This document shows positions 50,795 through 58,801 of a stretch of DNA of 64,000 nt, one piece after another. A program made the translations under genes and the position numbers. The stretch spans positions 1-64,000 of the forward strand of contig SMNZ01000003.1 in NCBI GenBank assembly GCA_004353515.1, in the 5' to 3' direction. The DNA is from Alteromonadaceae bacterium M269 (GTDB lineage: Bacteria > Pseudomonadota > Gammaproteobacteria > Enterobacterales > Alteromonadaceae). The notes under the pieces are model-generated. The model did no database searches. It was not told the origin of the DNA and saw only the letters and a list, made by a program, of their open reading frames with translations. Within the stretch, counting starts at the first letter, position 1. Every line of letters begins with the position of its first letter.

Positions 50795-50844
50795 TGCCGT
50801 TTTGAAACGACCTCGAATCATTGAGAGGTCGAGGGAAGACGGCA
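50795..50844 (+). promoter_or_regulatory. Two-tier hairpin in the leader of the membrane-protein/XRE operon
   Basis: Outer stem TGCCGTTTT/AAGACGGCA (with one wobble), a roughly symmetric internal loop, then inner stem CGACCTC (50808-50814)/GAGGTCG (50825-50831) with a 10-base loop. It ends 13 bases before the AGGAG that serves the GTG at 50868. It could be a structured mRNA leader or, as DNA, a protein-binding palindrome. There is no T run, so it is not a terminator. Confidence 0.5.
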
Positions 50845-50867
50845 GTTGTCATTCTTAGGAGATTAAT

Positions 50868-51503
50868 GTGGATAGTCGTAAAATGATTGGATTAGCTTTG
50901 TTAGTATGTGCCTTTGGCATGTTTCTTTTTGAACAGGATTTTACAGTGGGATTTTTAGGTTTGAGTCAGGACTTCTGGACGGGCTTTTTACTAGCGATAG
51001 CGGTAACTGTACCGACCACACTTTTTATTTTTTATTTGATTTCTAAATTTATCTCAAAGAAGCACGCGGCCAATGAAAAAGGTGATGTCCATTCAAAATG
51101 GGGAAAGTCGACATCTATCGGTGACGGCTATTGGTTCTTCTTCGAGCATGAAGGTGACGAGATAGTTCTCCATCGTTCTACTTATATGGGAATTGAAACG
51201 GTTTATCTGAACGACAATCCTGTCTCTAGCAAAAATAATATGATTGGCCTCAAAAGAACGCATGAGTTTATGCTCAAAGGTAAGGAGATTCGAGTCGTTA
51301 CCGACTTTGTCAATATTATCGGTTATCGATACGAATGCTCTTTATATGTCGGTTTAACGAAGTACCACAGTGAAACCAAAGGTCTGGCTGTCGCGAACGG
51401 ACAAGATGTGGTTAAGAGTGTCTTCCTTACGTTGTGTATTAGCCTCTTTGCTGGGATAGTTTCTGGTGGGCTTATTTACTTCCTAGTCTATCTAATCAAC
51501 TAG
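50868..51503 (+). CDS. Unrecognised membrane protein, partner of XRE regulator
   Basis: A 211-residue protein I do not recognise. Two membrane helices lie at about 6-22 and 35-58. A soluble beta-rich domain follows (about 60-180: KWGKSTSIGDGYWFFFEHEG, IVLHRSTYMGIETVYLND), and one C-terminal helix (about 185-208). The start is a GTG with AGGAG at good distance. The middle domain repeatedly shows short strands ending in aromatic or glycine residues, like a small ligand-sensing or immunoglobulin-like fold. The XRE gene follows 15 bp later, so the two are one operon; a membrane sensor with a membrane-tethered regulator is a fair working guess. Confidence 0.75.
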   Translation: MDSRKMIGLALLVCAFGMFLFEQDFTVGFLGLSQDFWTGFLLAIAVTVPTTLFIFYLISKFISKKHAANEKGDVHSKWGKSTSIGDGYWFFFEHEGDEIVLHRSTYMGIETVYLNDNPVSSKNNMIGLKRTHEFMLKGKEIRVVTDFVNIIGYRYECSLYVGLTKYHSETKGLAVANGQDVVKSVFLTLCISLFAGIVSGGLIYFLVYLIN

Positions 51504-51518
51504 GTTAGACGGTTTAGT

Positions 51519-51833
51519 ATGGAAGTACTCAACGAGAAAGTGAAACAGTTGCGTTTAGAGCGCAATTGGACACAGCAACATTTAGCCGACGCTTGTGATG
51601 TCAGTTTGCGAACGATTCAACGTATTGAAAAATACGGCAATGCATCTTACGAAAGCGTGATGAGTTTATGCGCTGTGTTAGAAATTACTAAAAATGATAT
51701 TTGTGTCGTGCCCAAGGTGGCGGTCGAAGAGATGCAAGAAATTAAGATACTGCGCCCGCTAGTGCTTATTATTCCCTCCTTATTGATTGGGGCAGTGCTC
51801 GGAGCTTTTATGGTTTATTGGTTTTTAACCTAG
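51519..51833 (+). CDS. Membrane-anchored XRE-family regulator
   Basis: A 104-residue protein with an N-terminal helix-turn-helix of the XRE/Cro type (about 5-58: LRLERNWTQQHLADACDVSLRTIQRIEKYG) and a single C-terminal membrane helix (about 79-101: LVLIIPSLLIGAVLGAFMVYWFL). The DNA-binding domain would thus be held at the inner membrane. It has no visible ribosome site and starts 15 bp after the upstream gene, suggesting coupling. Its TAG stop is part of the CTAG at the left edge of the MITE-like element, yet the right flank shows that the reading frame would have ended at the same place before insertion. Confidence 0.85.
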   Translation: MEVLNEKVKQLRLERNWTQQHLADACDVSLRTIQRIEKYGNASYESVMSLCAVLEITKNDICVVPKVAVEEMQEIKILRPLVLIIPSLLIGAVLGAFMVYWFLT

Positions 51834-52098
51834 GGTCTGTTGATCTTTGCTGTATAGATTTTGTTCTAAATAAAGGCTTTTTGATTGAGGCATGCACTTG
51901 CAGGCTGATAAATATCAGTCAATAGTGCATAACAAAGAGCAAAATGCCTTGATGACGAATCCTTCGGACAGCGTTTGTTTGTGATTTATACGGCATCAGA
52001 GCCTGTTTATTTAGATGACTAAACGACACAACCTCTTCTTTGTCTAAATAACAAACAACTCGCTGCAAAACTGTACAGCAAAGATCAACAGACCCTAG
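51830..52098. mobile_element. MITE-like element with 25-bp terminal inverted repeats
   Basis: Positions 51830-51854 and 52074-52098 are perfect inverted repeats of each other (CTAGGGTCTGTTGATC..., 25 bp), with partial similarity continuing inward. The 269-bp segment encodes no transposase. The outermost CTAG at each end can be read as a 4-bp target duplication of the YTAR type used by IS5-family elements, leaving an element of 51834-52094 with GGTCTG...CAGACC ends. Because CTAG is self-complementary, duplication and repeat cannot be told apart here. The parent element is not in the window. Confidence 0.88.
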
Positions 52099-52352
52099 CA
52101 AGGTACAACTTTGACAGCAACGTGCATACCGTCGACTTTCCATTCTTGTGTGATGTGATTCTGCAAAACGCGTGATAAGTAAGTCTTGGTTTCGTCGTTG
52201 TCGTAAGTGACATGCATTGTACAACTGTGGTTTTTGACGTATTTGAAGTCAGGAATGGTGACTGAGACAGGTTCGGGCTCTTTGGCAGGTTTGCGACGCA
52301 TGGCCCAGTTTTTCGGTATGATTTCAAATCGATAGTTATTTTCTTTTTCCAA
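52095..52352 (-). CDS. Small conserved-looking hypothetical protein
   Basis: An 85-residue soluble protein I do not recognise. It is charged at the N-terminus (RFEIIPKNWAMRRKPAKEPEP), followed by an alternating strand pattern (SVTIPDFKYVKNHSCTMHVTYDND) and ends VAVKVVPC. It has two cysteines. The start is a TTG with AAGGAA about 6 bases before it, a good ribosome site. The stop TAG lies within the CTAG at the right edge of the MITE-like element. A longer frame on the same strand (to 52393) overlaps it out of phase and lacks such a site. Confidence 0.6.
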   Translation of the reverse strand: MEKENNYRFEIIPKNWAMRRKPAKEPEPVSVTIPDFKYVKNHSCTMHVTYDNDETKTYLSRVLQNHITQEWKVDGMHVAVKVVPC

Positions 52353-52621
52353 ATGATTTCCTTAATCGTGTTTACTAATAATGACATGAACAAATAGCTA
52401 GGCTAGCCAATGTTCGAATATAGACATTATAATTCTACTGCCCACGAATGAGCTTAGACAAGCTCTCATGATAAAACAGATTTCCCCTGAATATGCTTTT
52501 TTGACTCATATCGATAAGTATTAATACAGTCATGGTAATTAAACTTGCCTTTTTGCTAAGCCTTATCTACTCTTTTTTCGGGTTTATTATTACCCAAAAC
52601 ATATAACATTAAGGAAAGTTT

Positions 52622-53044
52622 ATGAAAGCAAAAATATTAGTTGGCTTGGCCGCGTGTATCACATCATTTAGCTCAATGGCAGCAAGGGGATATTGGGAGA
52701 TCGTTCAAGTGTGTGATTATGAACAGGTAACTGTTCAGGAACCTAAAACTGCTTGTTATTACTCTGGCTTTTTGACGGGGTCGGGCGGTGTTGGTATACC
52801 GTTTAATATCAATTTTACGGTAAATGGCCATGTTAGCTGCAGTGCTCACCAATACCAAACTGAGACTAGACAAGAGTTTAATCATTCTACTGGACGTTGG
52901 GAGACCGTATTCTATTCTGGTGTCGTTCCTTTGACCGGTCAGAGTCAGTTCCTTGCAGACAGAGTAGAAACACAAGTCGTTGAGGGCTCATGTCGTGAAG
53001 AGAGAGTTTGGATCAGGCTTTGTGACAATTGCCAGATTCCTTAA
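52622..53044 (+). CDS. Secreted cysteine-rich hypothetical protein
   Basis: A 140-residue exported protein of unknown function. The signal peptide (MKAKILVGLAACITSFSSMA) is followed by a mature chain with six cysteines (VCDYE, TACYY, VSCSAH, GSCRE, RLCDNC), enough for three disulfides. The chain is rich in aromatics, Gln and Thr with beta-type alternation and no membrane segment. AAGGAA precedes the ATG. It stands alone and ends near a strong hairpin at 53113. Confidence 0.7.
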   Translation: MKAKILVGLAACITSFSSMAARGYWEIVQVCDYEQVTVQEPKTACYYSGFLTGSGGVGIPFNINFTVNGHVSCSAHQYQTETRQEFNHSTGRWETVFYSGVVPLTGQSQFLADRVETQVVEGSCREERVWIRLCDNCQIP

Positions 53045-53112
53045 TAACGCACAGGTTTGAATATGATGGCTTGCGACTAAATTAAATGTTTCGTAAGGCG
53101 TCGTATTAACTT

Positions 53113-53147
53113 TCAGGTGATGATTGCGTTGTTGCATCATCACCTGA
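53113..53147. terminator. Symmetric hairpin between convergent genes
   Basis: TCAGGTGATGAT/ATCATCACCTGA, a perfect 12-bp stem with an 11-base loop, between the secreted-protein gene and the convergent S9 peptidase gene. There is no T run; it may be a bidirectional rho-type or 3'-end stabilising structure. Confidence 0.5.
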
Positions 53148-53196
53148 TATTCATACTTCTAAACTAATCAACTACTGTCAGTCTGTCTTAGAGCTA

Positions 53197-55254
53197 TCAA
53201 TGATTATTGTGAGTATTTATGACTGTATTTTGCTTTAGGTATCGCTTTAGTTTAGTGCTGATTTCACTTTGAAATTTACCCCCTAAATGCTTAGCCAGAG
53301 CTTCTTCTAAAGTATAGAAATAGGCTTCTCTAGCGAGTTTATCTCTAAAACTATGGCCCTCATTTTCATCGACAAGCAACGAGATTGATTTACCCGCGGC
53401 TGACAATCTAGATGCGTAATCTTTGACATTTTGTATTGATACACGCCTGTCTTTGGCTCCTGCTAAGAGATATAGAGGCTTCTGAACCTTCTGCCAGTGC
53501 GCATTTGGAGATTGACCACTTAATCGCTGTACATCTTTAGGATCATCAAGATCAACAGCCAGTAGCTTAAAACGCACTTTGGGTTCCATACCATGACGGT
53601 TAGGGCCTCGTTCGTTAAGCAATCTAATCGCTAATGCCAAATCAATCGGTGGAGCGCCTGCTATTCCTACCTTAAACAGTTCTGGCGTAAAAGCGAGAGC
53701 GCCTAGCGTTGAGAATCCGCCAAATGAGTGTCCAAAAATACCGAGCTTAGATTTGTCACCAATACCTAAAGATAAAACGTGTTGCATCCCATCGATTATG
53801 TCTTGCTGCACGCGGCCATCGCCAAAGTCTTTATTTGCGCTTAGTGTGTAATACTTTCCAAGACCCGTTGATGAACGGAAGTTAGGTTGAAAAACCACGT
53901 AACCCCGATTAGCTAAGAATTGCACAAAACTATGATATCCACCTTCAGCTCTAGACCAAGGGCCACCATGAGGGACAAGAACCAAAGGCGCTTTACTGAC
54001 ATCAATGCCGTTAGGTAACGTAAGGTATCCTTGTTGTTGCATACCGTCACTGACCGAATAATAAATAGCGGATGTCTGTGCAATGACACTTGAGGGAACT
54101 GCTCGAGTATCGTCTTTAATTTTCTCATCAAAATCAGCAAATAATTTAGTCACTTTGGTGGTTTGTGTATCATAAAGGTAATAGTCCGGCAGTCGCTTTT
54201 TAAGACTCAAATCAATAATAAGTAAACGGGTAAAATCCTCATTCGAAGTAACAAAATGAAGGTTGCCGGGGAGCTGTTTTTCGATACTGTCGAGTAGAGA
54301 CTCAGACTCTTTGTTTAGTCCATAGTAGCTCACATTGTCATTGATATAACGGACAAGTTCTGGGCGTTGGGTTGTCGGGTTCAGTAAGACTCTATCCAGA
54401 TCAAATCTGTTTTCGGGATCTTGATGTATTTGCGTATATTCGCCCGTTTCCAATGAGTAGCTGTACAAACCCGTTAAATCGTTTTCTAGAGTACAGCTAA
54501 GATAAAGAGCTTTCTGAGCTTGGTCGTAACTTAGTAACGAACACTGACTTTCTAAGCGACAAGTAAAGAGATGTTGAGGTGAATTTGGATGTTTTCCGAG
54601 GTGATACACCTCGAACACATCACCGTTTACTTTCTTTATAAAATCCAAGCCTCCGCCATCGTTGGCAATAAAGTCAGCCAAAGGCACCTTGTCCTGATAA
54701 ATCATCGTTTTTGTCAAATCAGGTTTTAGCTTGTAGAGGGTATGTGTTTTATTGCGTTTATTTTCAACAGAAATAAATATTGCTTGCGGCGTAGTCGGAT
54801 CGACGCCATAAAAATAAGTGTCACCAGCTGAAAGGTCGACTAGAAGGGCAGGTGATGAGCCAGGCTTTGAATTGACGCTAGAGATATTGTTTTCTGATTC
54901 AATGAAGATCCTCTGACTGTCTGTTGACCAGTAAAGTGCGTCGATTGATTTCGCGTTGTAAAGCGACCAGCGTTCCTGTGTATCAAGATTTAAAACCCAC
55001 AACGTCTCAAATTTTTTATGATCGATGAGATAAGTAATGTACTTTCCATCTGGTGACAGGGTCACTTGTTGAATCTTCGGTGTGTCAATGAAAACACTCC
55101 TTGGAATCAAAGGTGATGGCGCCCTTTCCTGGCTTATTTTTGTGAGTTGTTGAATAGATGTTTTCTCAATAGCGAAGCTTAGTTTTGGCACTAAAAATAG
55201 GCACAAGCTCAGCGCCATGAGGCTCGTAATCCGAGTCATGAGTGATGTCATCAT
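53197..55254 (-). CDS. S9-family prolyl oligopeptidase/acylaminoacyl peptidase, exported
   Basis: A 685-residue serine peptidase. A signal peptide ends near KLSFA. An N-terminal beta-propeller (about 40-400) with Asp-box-like turns precedes an alpha/beta-hydrolase domain with VPHGGPWSRAEGGY, the nucleophile elbow GHSFGGFSTLG, GAKDRRVS (Asp) and ENEGHSFRD (His). It would cleave short peptides in the periplasm. It is the last gene of the GntR-ABC cluster, after a small hairpin at 55272-55294. GAGG lies 7 bases before the first of two ATGs. Confidence 0.9.
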   Translation of the reverse strand: MMTSLMTRITSLMALSLCLFLVPKLSFAIEKTSIQQLTKISQERAPSPLIPRSVFIDTPKIQQVTLSPDGKYITYLIDHKKFETLWVLNLDTQERWSLYNAKSIDALYWSTDSQRIFIESENNISSVNSKPGSSPALLVDLSAGDTYFYGVDPTTPQAIFISVENKRNKTHTLYKLKPDLTKTMIYQDKVPLADFIANDGGGLDFIKKVNGDVFEVYHLGKHPNSPQHLFTCRLESQCSLLSYDQAQKALYLSCTLENDLTGLYSYSLETGEYTQIHQDPENRFDLDRVLLNPTTQRPELVRYINDNVSYYGLNKESESLLDSIEKQLPGNLHFVTSNEDFTRLLIIDLSLKKRLPDYYLYDTQTTKVTKLFADFDEKIKDDTRAVPSSVIAQTSAIYYSVSDGMQQQGYLTLPNGIDVSKAPLVLVPHGGPWSRAEGGYHSFVQFLANRGYVVFQPNFRSSTGLGKYYTLSANKDFGDGRVQQDIIDGMQHVLSLGIGDKSKLGIFGHSFGGFSTLGALAFTPELFKVGIAGAPPIDLALAIRLLNERGPNRHGMEPKVRFKLLAVDLDDPKDVQRLSGQSPNAHWQKVQKPLYLLAGAKDRRVSIQNVKDYASRLSAAGKSISLLVDENEGHSFRDKLAREAYFYTLEEALAKHLGGKFQSEISTKLKRYLKQNTVINTHNNH

Positions 55255-55271
55255 ATTGTTACCTCAAAGGA

Positions 55272-55294
55272 TGCAGCTACTCTGTGTAGCTGCA
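55272..55294 (-). other. Intercistronic hairpin before the S9 peptidase gene
   Basis: TGCAGCTAC/GTAGCTGCA, a perfect 9-bp stem with a 5-base loop, between the ABC permease gene and the peptidase gene. No T run follows on the minus strand. It could be a processing or stability element that sets different levels for the two products. Confidence 0.4.
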
Positions 55295-55316
55295 AGGCCT
55301 GATGTTTAAGAGATTT

Positions 55317-57203
55317 CTATAGAGCTAGAGCTGGGGTCTGTGTGTTGATGTCCTTGCTTTGTAACGAGAAGACATGGCTGGTTGGATGCCAGGGGTTCAG
55401 CAGGATAAAGCTACAAAGTGCAGGTAACCCTAGTCCTGTTGCTAGAATGACCCAAGTAATCGCGTGGGCTTTACCTTGCTTGTGTGCGCGAACTAACAGT
55501 AAGGTTATTAATCCACTCAATATCTGAAGAATGATGGATATGACAATAACTCGTTGAGGATACTCGCGAGCTCTTATTCTCTCAAAGGATGCGAATGTCA
55601 GATCTTGTGGTTCAAGTGCATTCAGTAGTGAGAATTGCGCATAATATAAAGCTGGTGATATGAGATAATTGAAGTGTCTTATCCAAGCTGGATGGCCATA
55701 TAATTCGAAGCGACGTTGGTGAATAGATTCTGCTTTCTCTCCTCCCAAGCTTGCCAATATGATTTCAGCGCCAGGTTTGTCGAAACCAAAGTAGTCGTTG
55801 CCAAAATAGAGAAGCATGTAGCCTGCTGCCACTCGGTAGGTAAAGACGTAACGCAGGTTTTCGAGTGCAACAGGGTGATCGATAACATAGTCAGGTTGAG
55901 CTAGATCGTAACCATCCATGATGTCTTTGTAGGCAAACAGCATGAGACGTTTATTCGTCGAAATAACAACGTCTTCTTTTCTGAATTGTGGAGGACTGAT
56001 AAATACCTCGTCTCCTCGAAGCGCAAATTTGATATCAAGGGACCGCTCTTCAAAGTTGACCTTGTAAAGTGTCTCCTGTGTCATCACGAATTCTTTACCG
56101 ATAAGGTAGGGGACTTGTGTAAAACGATCAGAGTCTTCTATCGAGCCAAGATCTTCTACAAAGCCATTTTCACCCAAAGCACCGATGGATTCACCGTTTG
56201 TACTCTGCCTACCTTCTAGCAACATGCTCGCATGTGAAAATTGCCATGTTGTGTTTGTTTCCGAGTCGACCAATGCATAGATGCGGTCTTCAACATGCAT
56301 CTGTCCTCTTCTCGGAAAAGTCCAAACATCGAAGTCTAAATAGGTCGCTTCGGCTAACTCAGTTTGTCCCATAAGGTTTTTAGCTAATGGATGATCGCTA
56401 TTCTCAAGGATGTAGCTGGGCCGATCTTTACTTTCAAACTGCCATATATAGCGCATGGTGCCATTCTGTGGATTGTTGTCTGAGTGCGTACCAGCAATGA
56501 ACTTAGGTACGTGGTAAAACAAGGTTGTCGACATCAGCAAGATAAAGACAAACGAAAGGCTCATAGGAACTGCTAGCAACAGAATAGACAGTGGGTTCTG
56601 CAAATAGCGGCTTAAGTCTGGCTTAAAGCTTTTCACATTCAGATAAAGTACACCTGCAATCAAAAGAGTTACTGGCAACAGGAGCGCAATATTGTTGACA
56701 TGCCTCGGTGCGAGAATGGGTACAAAAAGCATCGCAAAGGTGAGTATGCCCTTGCTCGCGCTAAGCGCAGCAAGTTGGCCTACTAAGTACGCTAGGGTAG
56801 CCGTTAGCATGAGAAACAAAATGTATACGTAGTGTCGACTATCTACCACTGAGGCACTAAAGACATCCGTACCGACCACCATAATCATCATAGGAACAAC
56901 GACGACTGACGAAATCAGCAGTAAGCCAGCGAGTGTTAACCCTGAATAAATATGAAGTGTGGATAACGGCCTATGAATCAAATAGGTCCAGTGATTAGCA
57001 CGTCTGTGTAGCGCCATTTGCAATACGCCGAAAATAAAAGCACCTCCGATAAATACCATATTCGTAGCAGCTGTTTGCAGAGGATGCTCTTGCAAAAAAG
57101 GTTTTAATTTAGCGATAAAACCAAAAGCACCTAATACAATAACAAATGCTAGGTAGCTCCAGTTTTTGTAACGCGCATATTCGCTTTTTAATAGTTCAAA
57201 CAT
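55317..57203 (-). CDS. ABC transporter permease-like membrane protein
   Basis: A 628-residue protein of ABC-2-like organisation. About seven membrane helices lie in the first 235 residues (FVIVLGAFGFIAKL, NMVFIGGAFIFGVLQ, HIYSGLTLAGLLLISSVVVVPMMIMVVG and others), and HRRANHWTYLIHRPLST resembles permeases of GntR-linked systems. A large soluble region of about 290 residues (about 240-530) follows, then two final helices. That big extracytoplasmic insert is unusual for an ABC-2 permease. AAGGAG precedes the start, 14 bp after the ATPase gene. Confidence 0.75.
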   Translation of the reverse strand: MFELLKSEYARYKNWSYLAFVIVLGAFGFIAKLKPFLQEHPLQTAATNMVFIGGAFIFGVLQMALHRRANHWTYLIHRPLSTLHIYSGLTLAGLLLISSVVVVPMMIMVVGTDVFSASVVDSRHYVYILFLMLTATLAYLVGQLAALSASKGILTFAMLFVPILAPRHVNNIALLLPVTLLIAGVLYLNVKSFKPDLSRYLQNPLSILLLAVPMSLSFVFILLMSTTLFYHVPKFIAGTHSDNNPQNGTMRYIWQFESKDRPSYILENSDHPLAKNLMGQTELAEATYLDFDVWTFPRRGQMHVEDRIYALVDSETNTTWQFSHASMLLEGRQSTNGESIGALGENGFVEDLGSIEDSDRFTQVPYLIGKEFVMTQETLYKVNFEERSLDIKFALRGDEVFISPPQFRKEDVVISTNKRLMLFAYKDIMDGYDLAQPDYVIDHPVALENLRYVFTYRVAAGYMLLYFGNDYFGFDKPGAEIILASLGGEKAESIHQRRFELYGHPAWIRHFNYLISPALYYAQFSLLNALEPQDLTFASFERIRAREYPQRVIVISIILQILSGLITLLLVRAHKQGKAHAITWVILATGLGLPALCSFILLNPWHPTSHVFSLQSKDINTQTPALAL

Positions 57204-57217
57204 GATAGCTCCTTAAA

Positions 57218-58129
57218 TTATTGTACGAATACATCAGGTGTATTGTGGTTTTTAGTCAAAAAGGCATTAACAGCGTTGGGAAGGTTAATATCGACCTGTC
57301 GAATGTTGCTACCTCCGGCGTTTTGAAGGAACTCTTGGAAGTTTGCGTCTTCGTCGATGGTGACGATATGGTGTAAGTCATCGATTTTTTTGCAACTCAG
57401 TACTTTGCTGGATTGGGTAAGTTGCGAGGGCTTGTTAGGGAATTCCGCTATCCAAGAAGAAACCCGGGCAACAAATTCATCTGGAGAGCTGTTGTTGGTT
57501 AATCGGCCTTTCTCTAGCATGATGAGATTGTCTGCGACGCGCTCTATCTCTTCCATTTGGTGCGAGCAATAGATGATGGTTGACTCATTCTGTGTTTCGG
57601 TAAACATCAGAGCTTCTAGGAAAGACTGTTTAGCAACCACATCCAAGCCTAATGTCGGTTCATCAAGAATAAGAACATCAGGGTTCTGGGCTAAAGCCAT
57701 TGATAGATTTAGACCTGCTCTTTCGCCTCTGGATAATCCTGCGATTTTTTGATTTGGGTCGACATCGAAATAACCAATGACACTGTTATAAGTTTCTTGT
57801 GACCATTTGGGGTAGAAGTGCTTTTGCATATTGACTAGCGCACTCACTTTCATCCAGGTGGGTAAGGTGTGTTCTTCGTTAACATATCCAAATCGAACAC
57901 GTTCCTTTTCTGTTAGCTTTTGGCAATTGACACCGAAGATGGAAGCTTCGCCATCCGTTGGAGTTGCAACACCTAGCAGTATTCTAAAGAGTGTCGACTT
58001 ACCCGCACCGTTGCTACCAACAATGGCGTGGATTCCGCCTTGTTTTATCTTTAAATCCAGTGAATTAATCGCTGTTTTATTGCCGAACTTTTTGGTTAAC
58101 TGGGTTGTTTCTATGCAATATGAGTTCAT
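57218..58129 (-). CDS. ABC transporter ATP-binding protein
   Basis: A 303-residue ATPase with Walker A GSNGAGKST, the signature LSRGERAG (variant of LSGGQ), Walker B DVLILDEPTLGLD and the H-loop SHQ. A C-terminal extension of about 90 residues follows the ATPase core. It lies 2 bp after the GntR gene, whose end carries its ribosome site, and it pairs with the permease-like protein downstream. The substrate is unknown; YtrA-linked systems respond to cell-wall stress in Firmicutes. Confidence 0.9.
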   Translation of the reverse strand: MNSYCIETTQLTKKFGNKTAINSLDLKIKQGGIHAIVGSNGAGKSTLFRILLGVATPTDGEASIFGVNCQKLTEKERVRFGYVNEEHTLPTWMKVSALVNMQKHFYPKWSQETYNSVIGYFDVDPNQKIAGLSRGERAGLNLSMALAQNPDVLILDEPTLGLDVVAKQSFLEALMFTETQNESTIIYCSHQMEEIERVADNLIMLEKGRLTNNSSPDEFVARVSSWIAEFPNKPSQLTQSSKVLSCKKIDDLHHIVTIDEDANFQEFLQNAGGSNIRQVDINLPNAVNAFLTKNHNTPDVFVQ

Positions 58130-58131
58130 GT

Positions 58132-58545
58132 TTAGTCCTCGTCCCTTTTGTGGGACAGCTTGCTAATTGATTCTTCAATTCTGTTAAGAAGGTCTTTTTT
58201 ATCGAAGTCTAGATAGGCGATGTCATTGACAAACTTTTCTATTGCTGAGCCAAGTTGTTTTTCTTGCTCATCCTGATTCAAACGCTGCTTAGGTTGCGCA
58301 ACGAACAAGCCTAATCCTTGTCTTGCCTCTAAGAGTCCCTGAGTTGTTAGCTCGCTATACGCTTTTGCGACCGTGTTGGCATTAATAGTGAGTTGCATTG
58401 CTAAGCCGCGCACACTCGGAAGCTTGGCTCCAACAGGAAGATTTCCGCAGGCAATTTCCATTCGTAATCCTTCAACGATTTGTCGAAAAATAGGTCTGGG
58501 ATCACCCGTAACAATATTGATGTTGACTACAGCAGTTTTAGCCAT
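58132..58545 (-). CDS. GntR-family regulator, YtrA type
   Basis: A 137-residue repressor-type protein. The winged helix (about 10-80: DPRPIFRQIVEGLRMEIACGNLPVGAKLPSVRGLAMQLTINANTVAKAYSELTTQGLLEARQGLG) is followed by a short helical dimerisation tail of about 50 residues, the YtrA layout, without a large ligand-binding domain. It is the first gene of the operon. A palindromic operator lies just upstream of its start (58562-58586), which argues for autoregulation. Confidence 0.92.
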   Translation of the reverse strand: MAKTAVVNINIVTGDPRPIFRQIVEGLRMEIACGNLPVGAKLPSVRGLAMQLTINANTVAKAYSELTTQGLLEARQGLGLFVAQPKQRLNQDEQEKQLGSAIEKFVNDIAYLDFDKKDLLNRIEESISKLSHKRDED

Positions 58546-58561
58546 CGATATAAAAATTTAA

Positions 58562-58586
58562 ACTGTACTATGTGTAGTAGTACAGT
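58562..58586. promoter_or_regulatory. Palindromic operator of the GntR/ABC operon
   Basis: ACTGTACTA-N7-TAGTACAGT, perfect 9-bp arms, 17 bases upstream of the GntR start codon. On the minus strand it follows a perfect -35 box TTGACA (58605-58610). The -10 region, about 17 bp further, falls on the operator's outer arm. Repressor bound here would block RNA polymerase. GntR/YtrA operators have this size and symmetry. Confidence 0.75.
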
Positions 58587-58664
58587 AAATACAGTTTTGA
58601 ATTCTGTCAAGTCTTGCGATGAAAAAATGATCAGAAGTCAATTTTGAATGTGGTGGAGGAAAGA

Positions 58665-58796
58665 ATGGCGCCTAACTTTAGGTATGGGGCTATAGGCTTT
58701 GGGGTAAACGAATATAGCCCTTTAGAAACAAGCCATTTGGTACAATTAAAGGGAGTTCAAGCTTGTAGAAAGATACTCAAATTGAGTGTAATTTAA
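58665..58796 (+). CDS. Small 43-residue ORF upstream of the ASCH gene
   Basis: A 43-codon frame beginning MAPNFRYGAIGFGVNEY, preceded by GGAGG at 5 bases, one of the best ribosome sites in the region. It ends TAA five bases before the ASCH gene's ATG, which has no ribosome site of its own. This suggests translational coupling or a regulatory leader peptide. No homologue is recognised. Confidence 0.5.
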   Translation: MAPNFRYGAIGFGVNEYSPLETSHLVQLKGVQACRKILKLSVI

Positions 58797-58801
58797 CGAT
58801 T

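Noticed and set aside
52085-52393. 102-codon minus-strand frame overlapping the 85-residue gene
   Set aside because: The 85-residue frame has a good ribosome site and a more protein-like composition; the longer frame extends into the mobile element.
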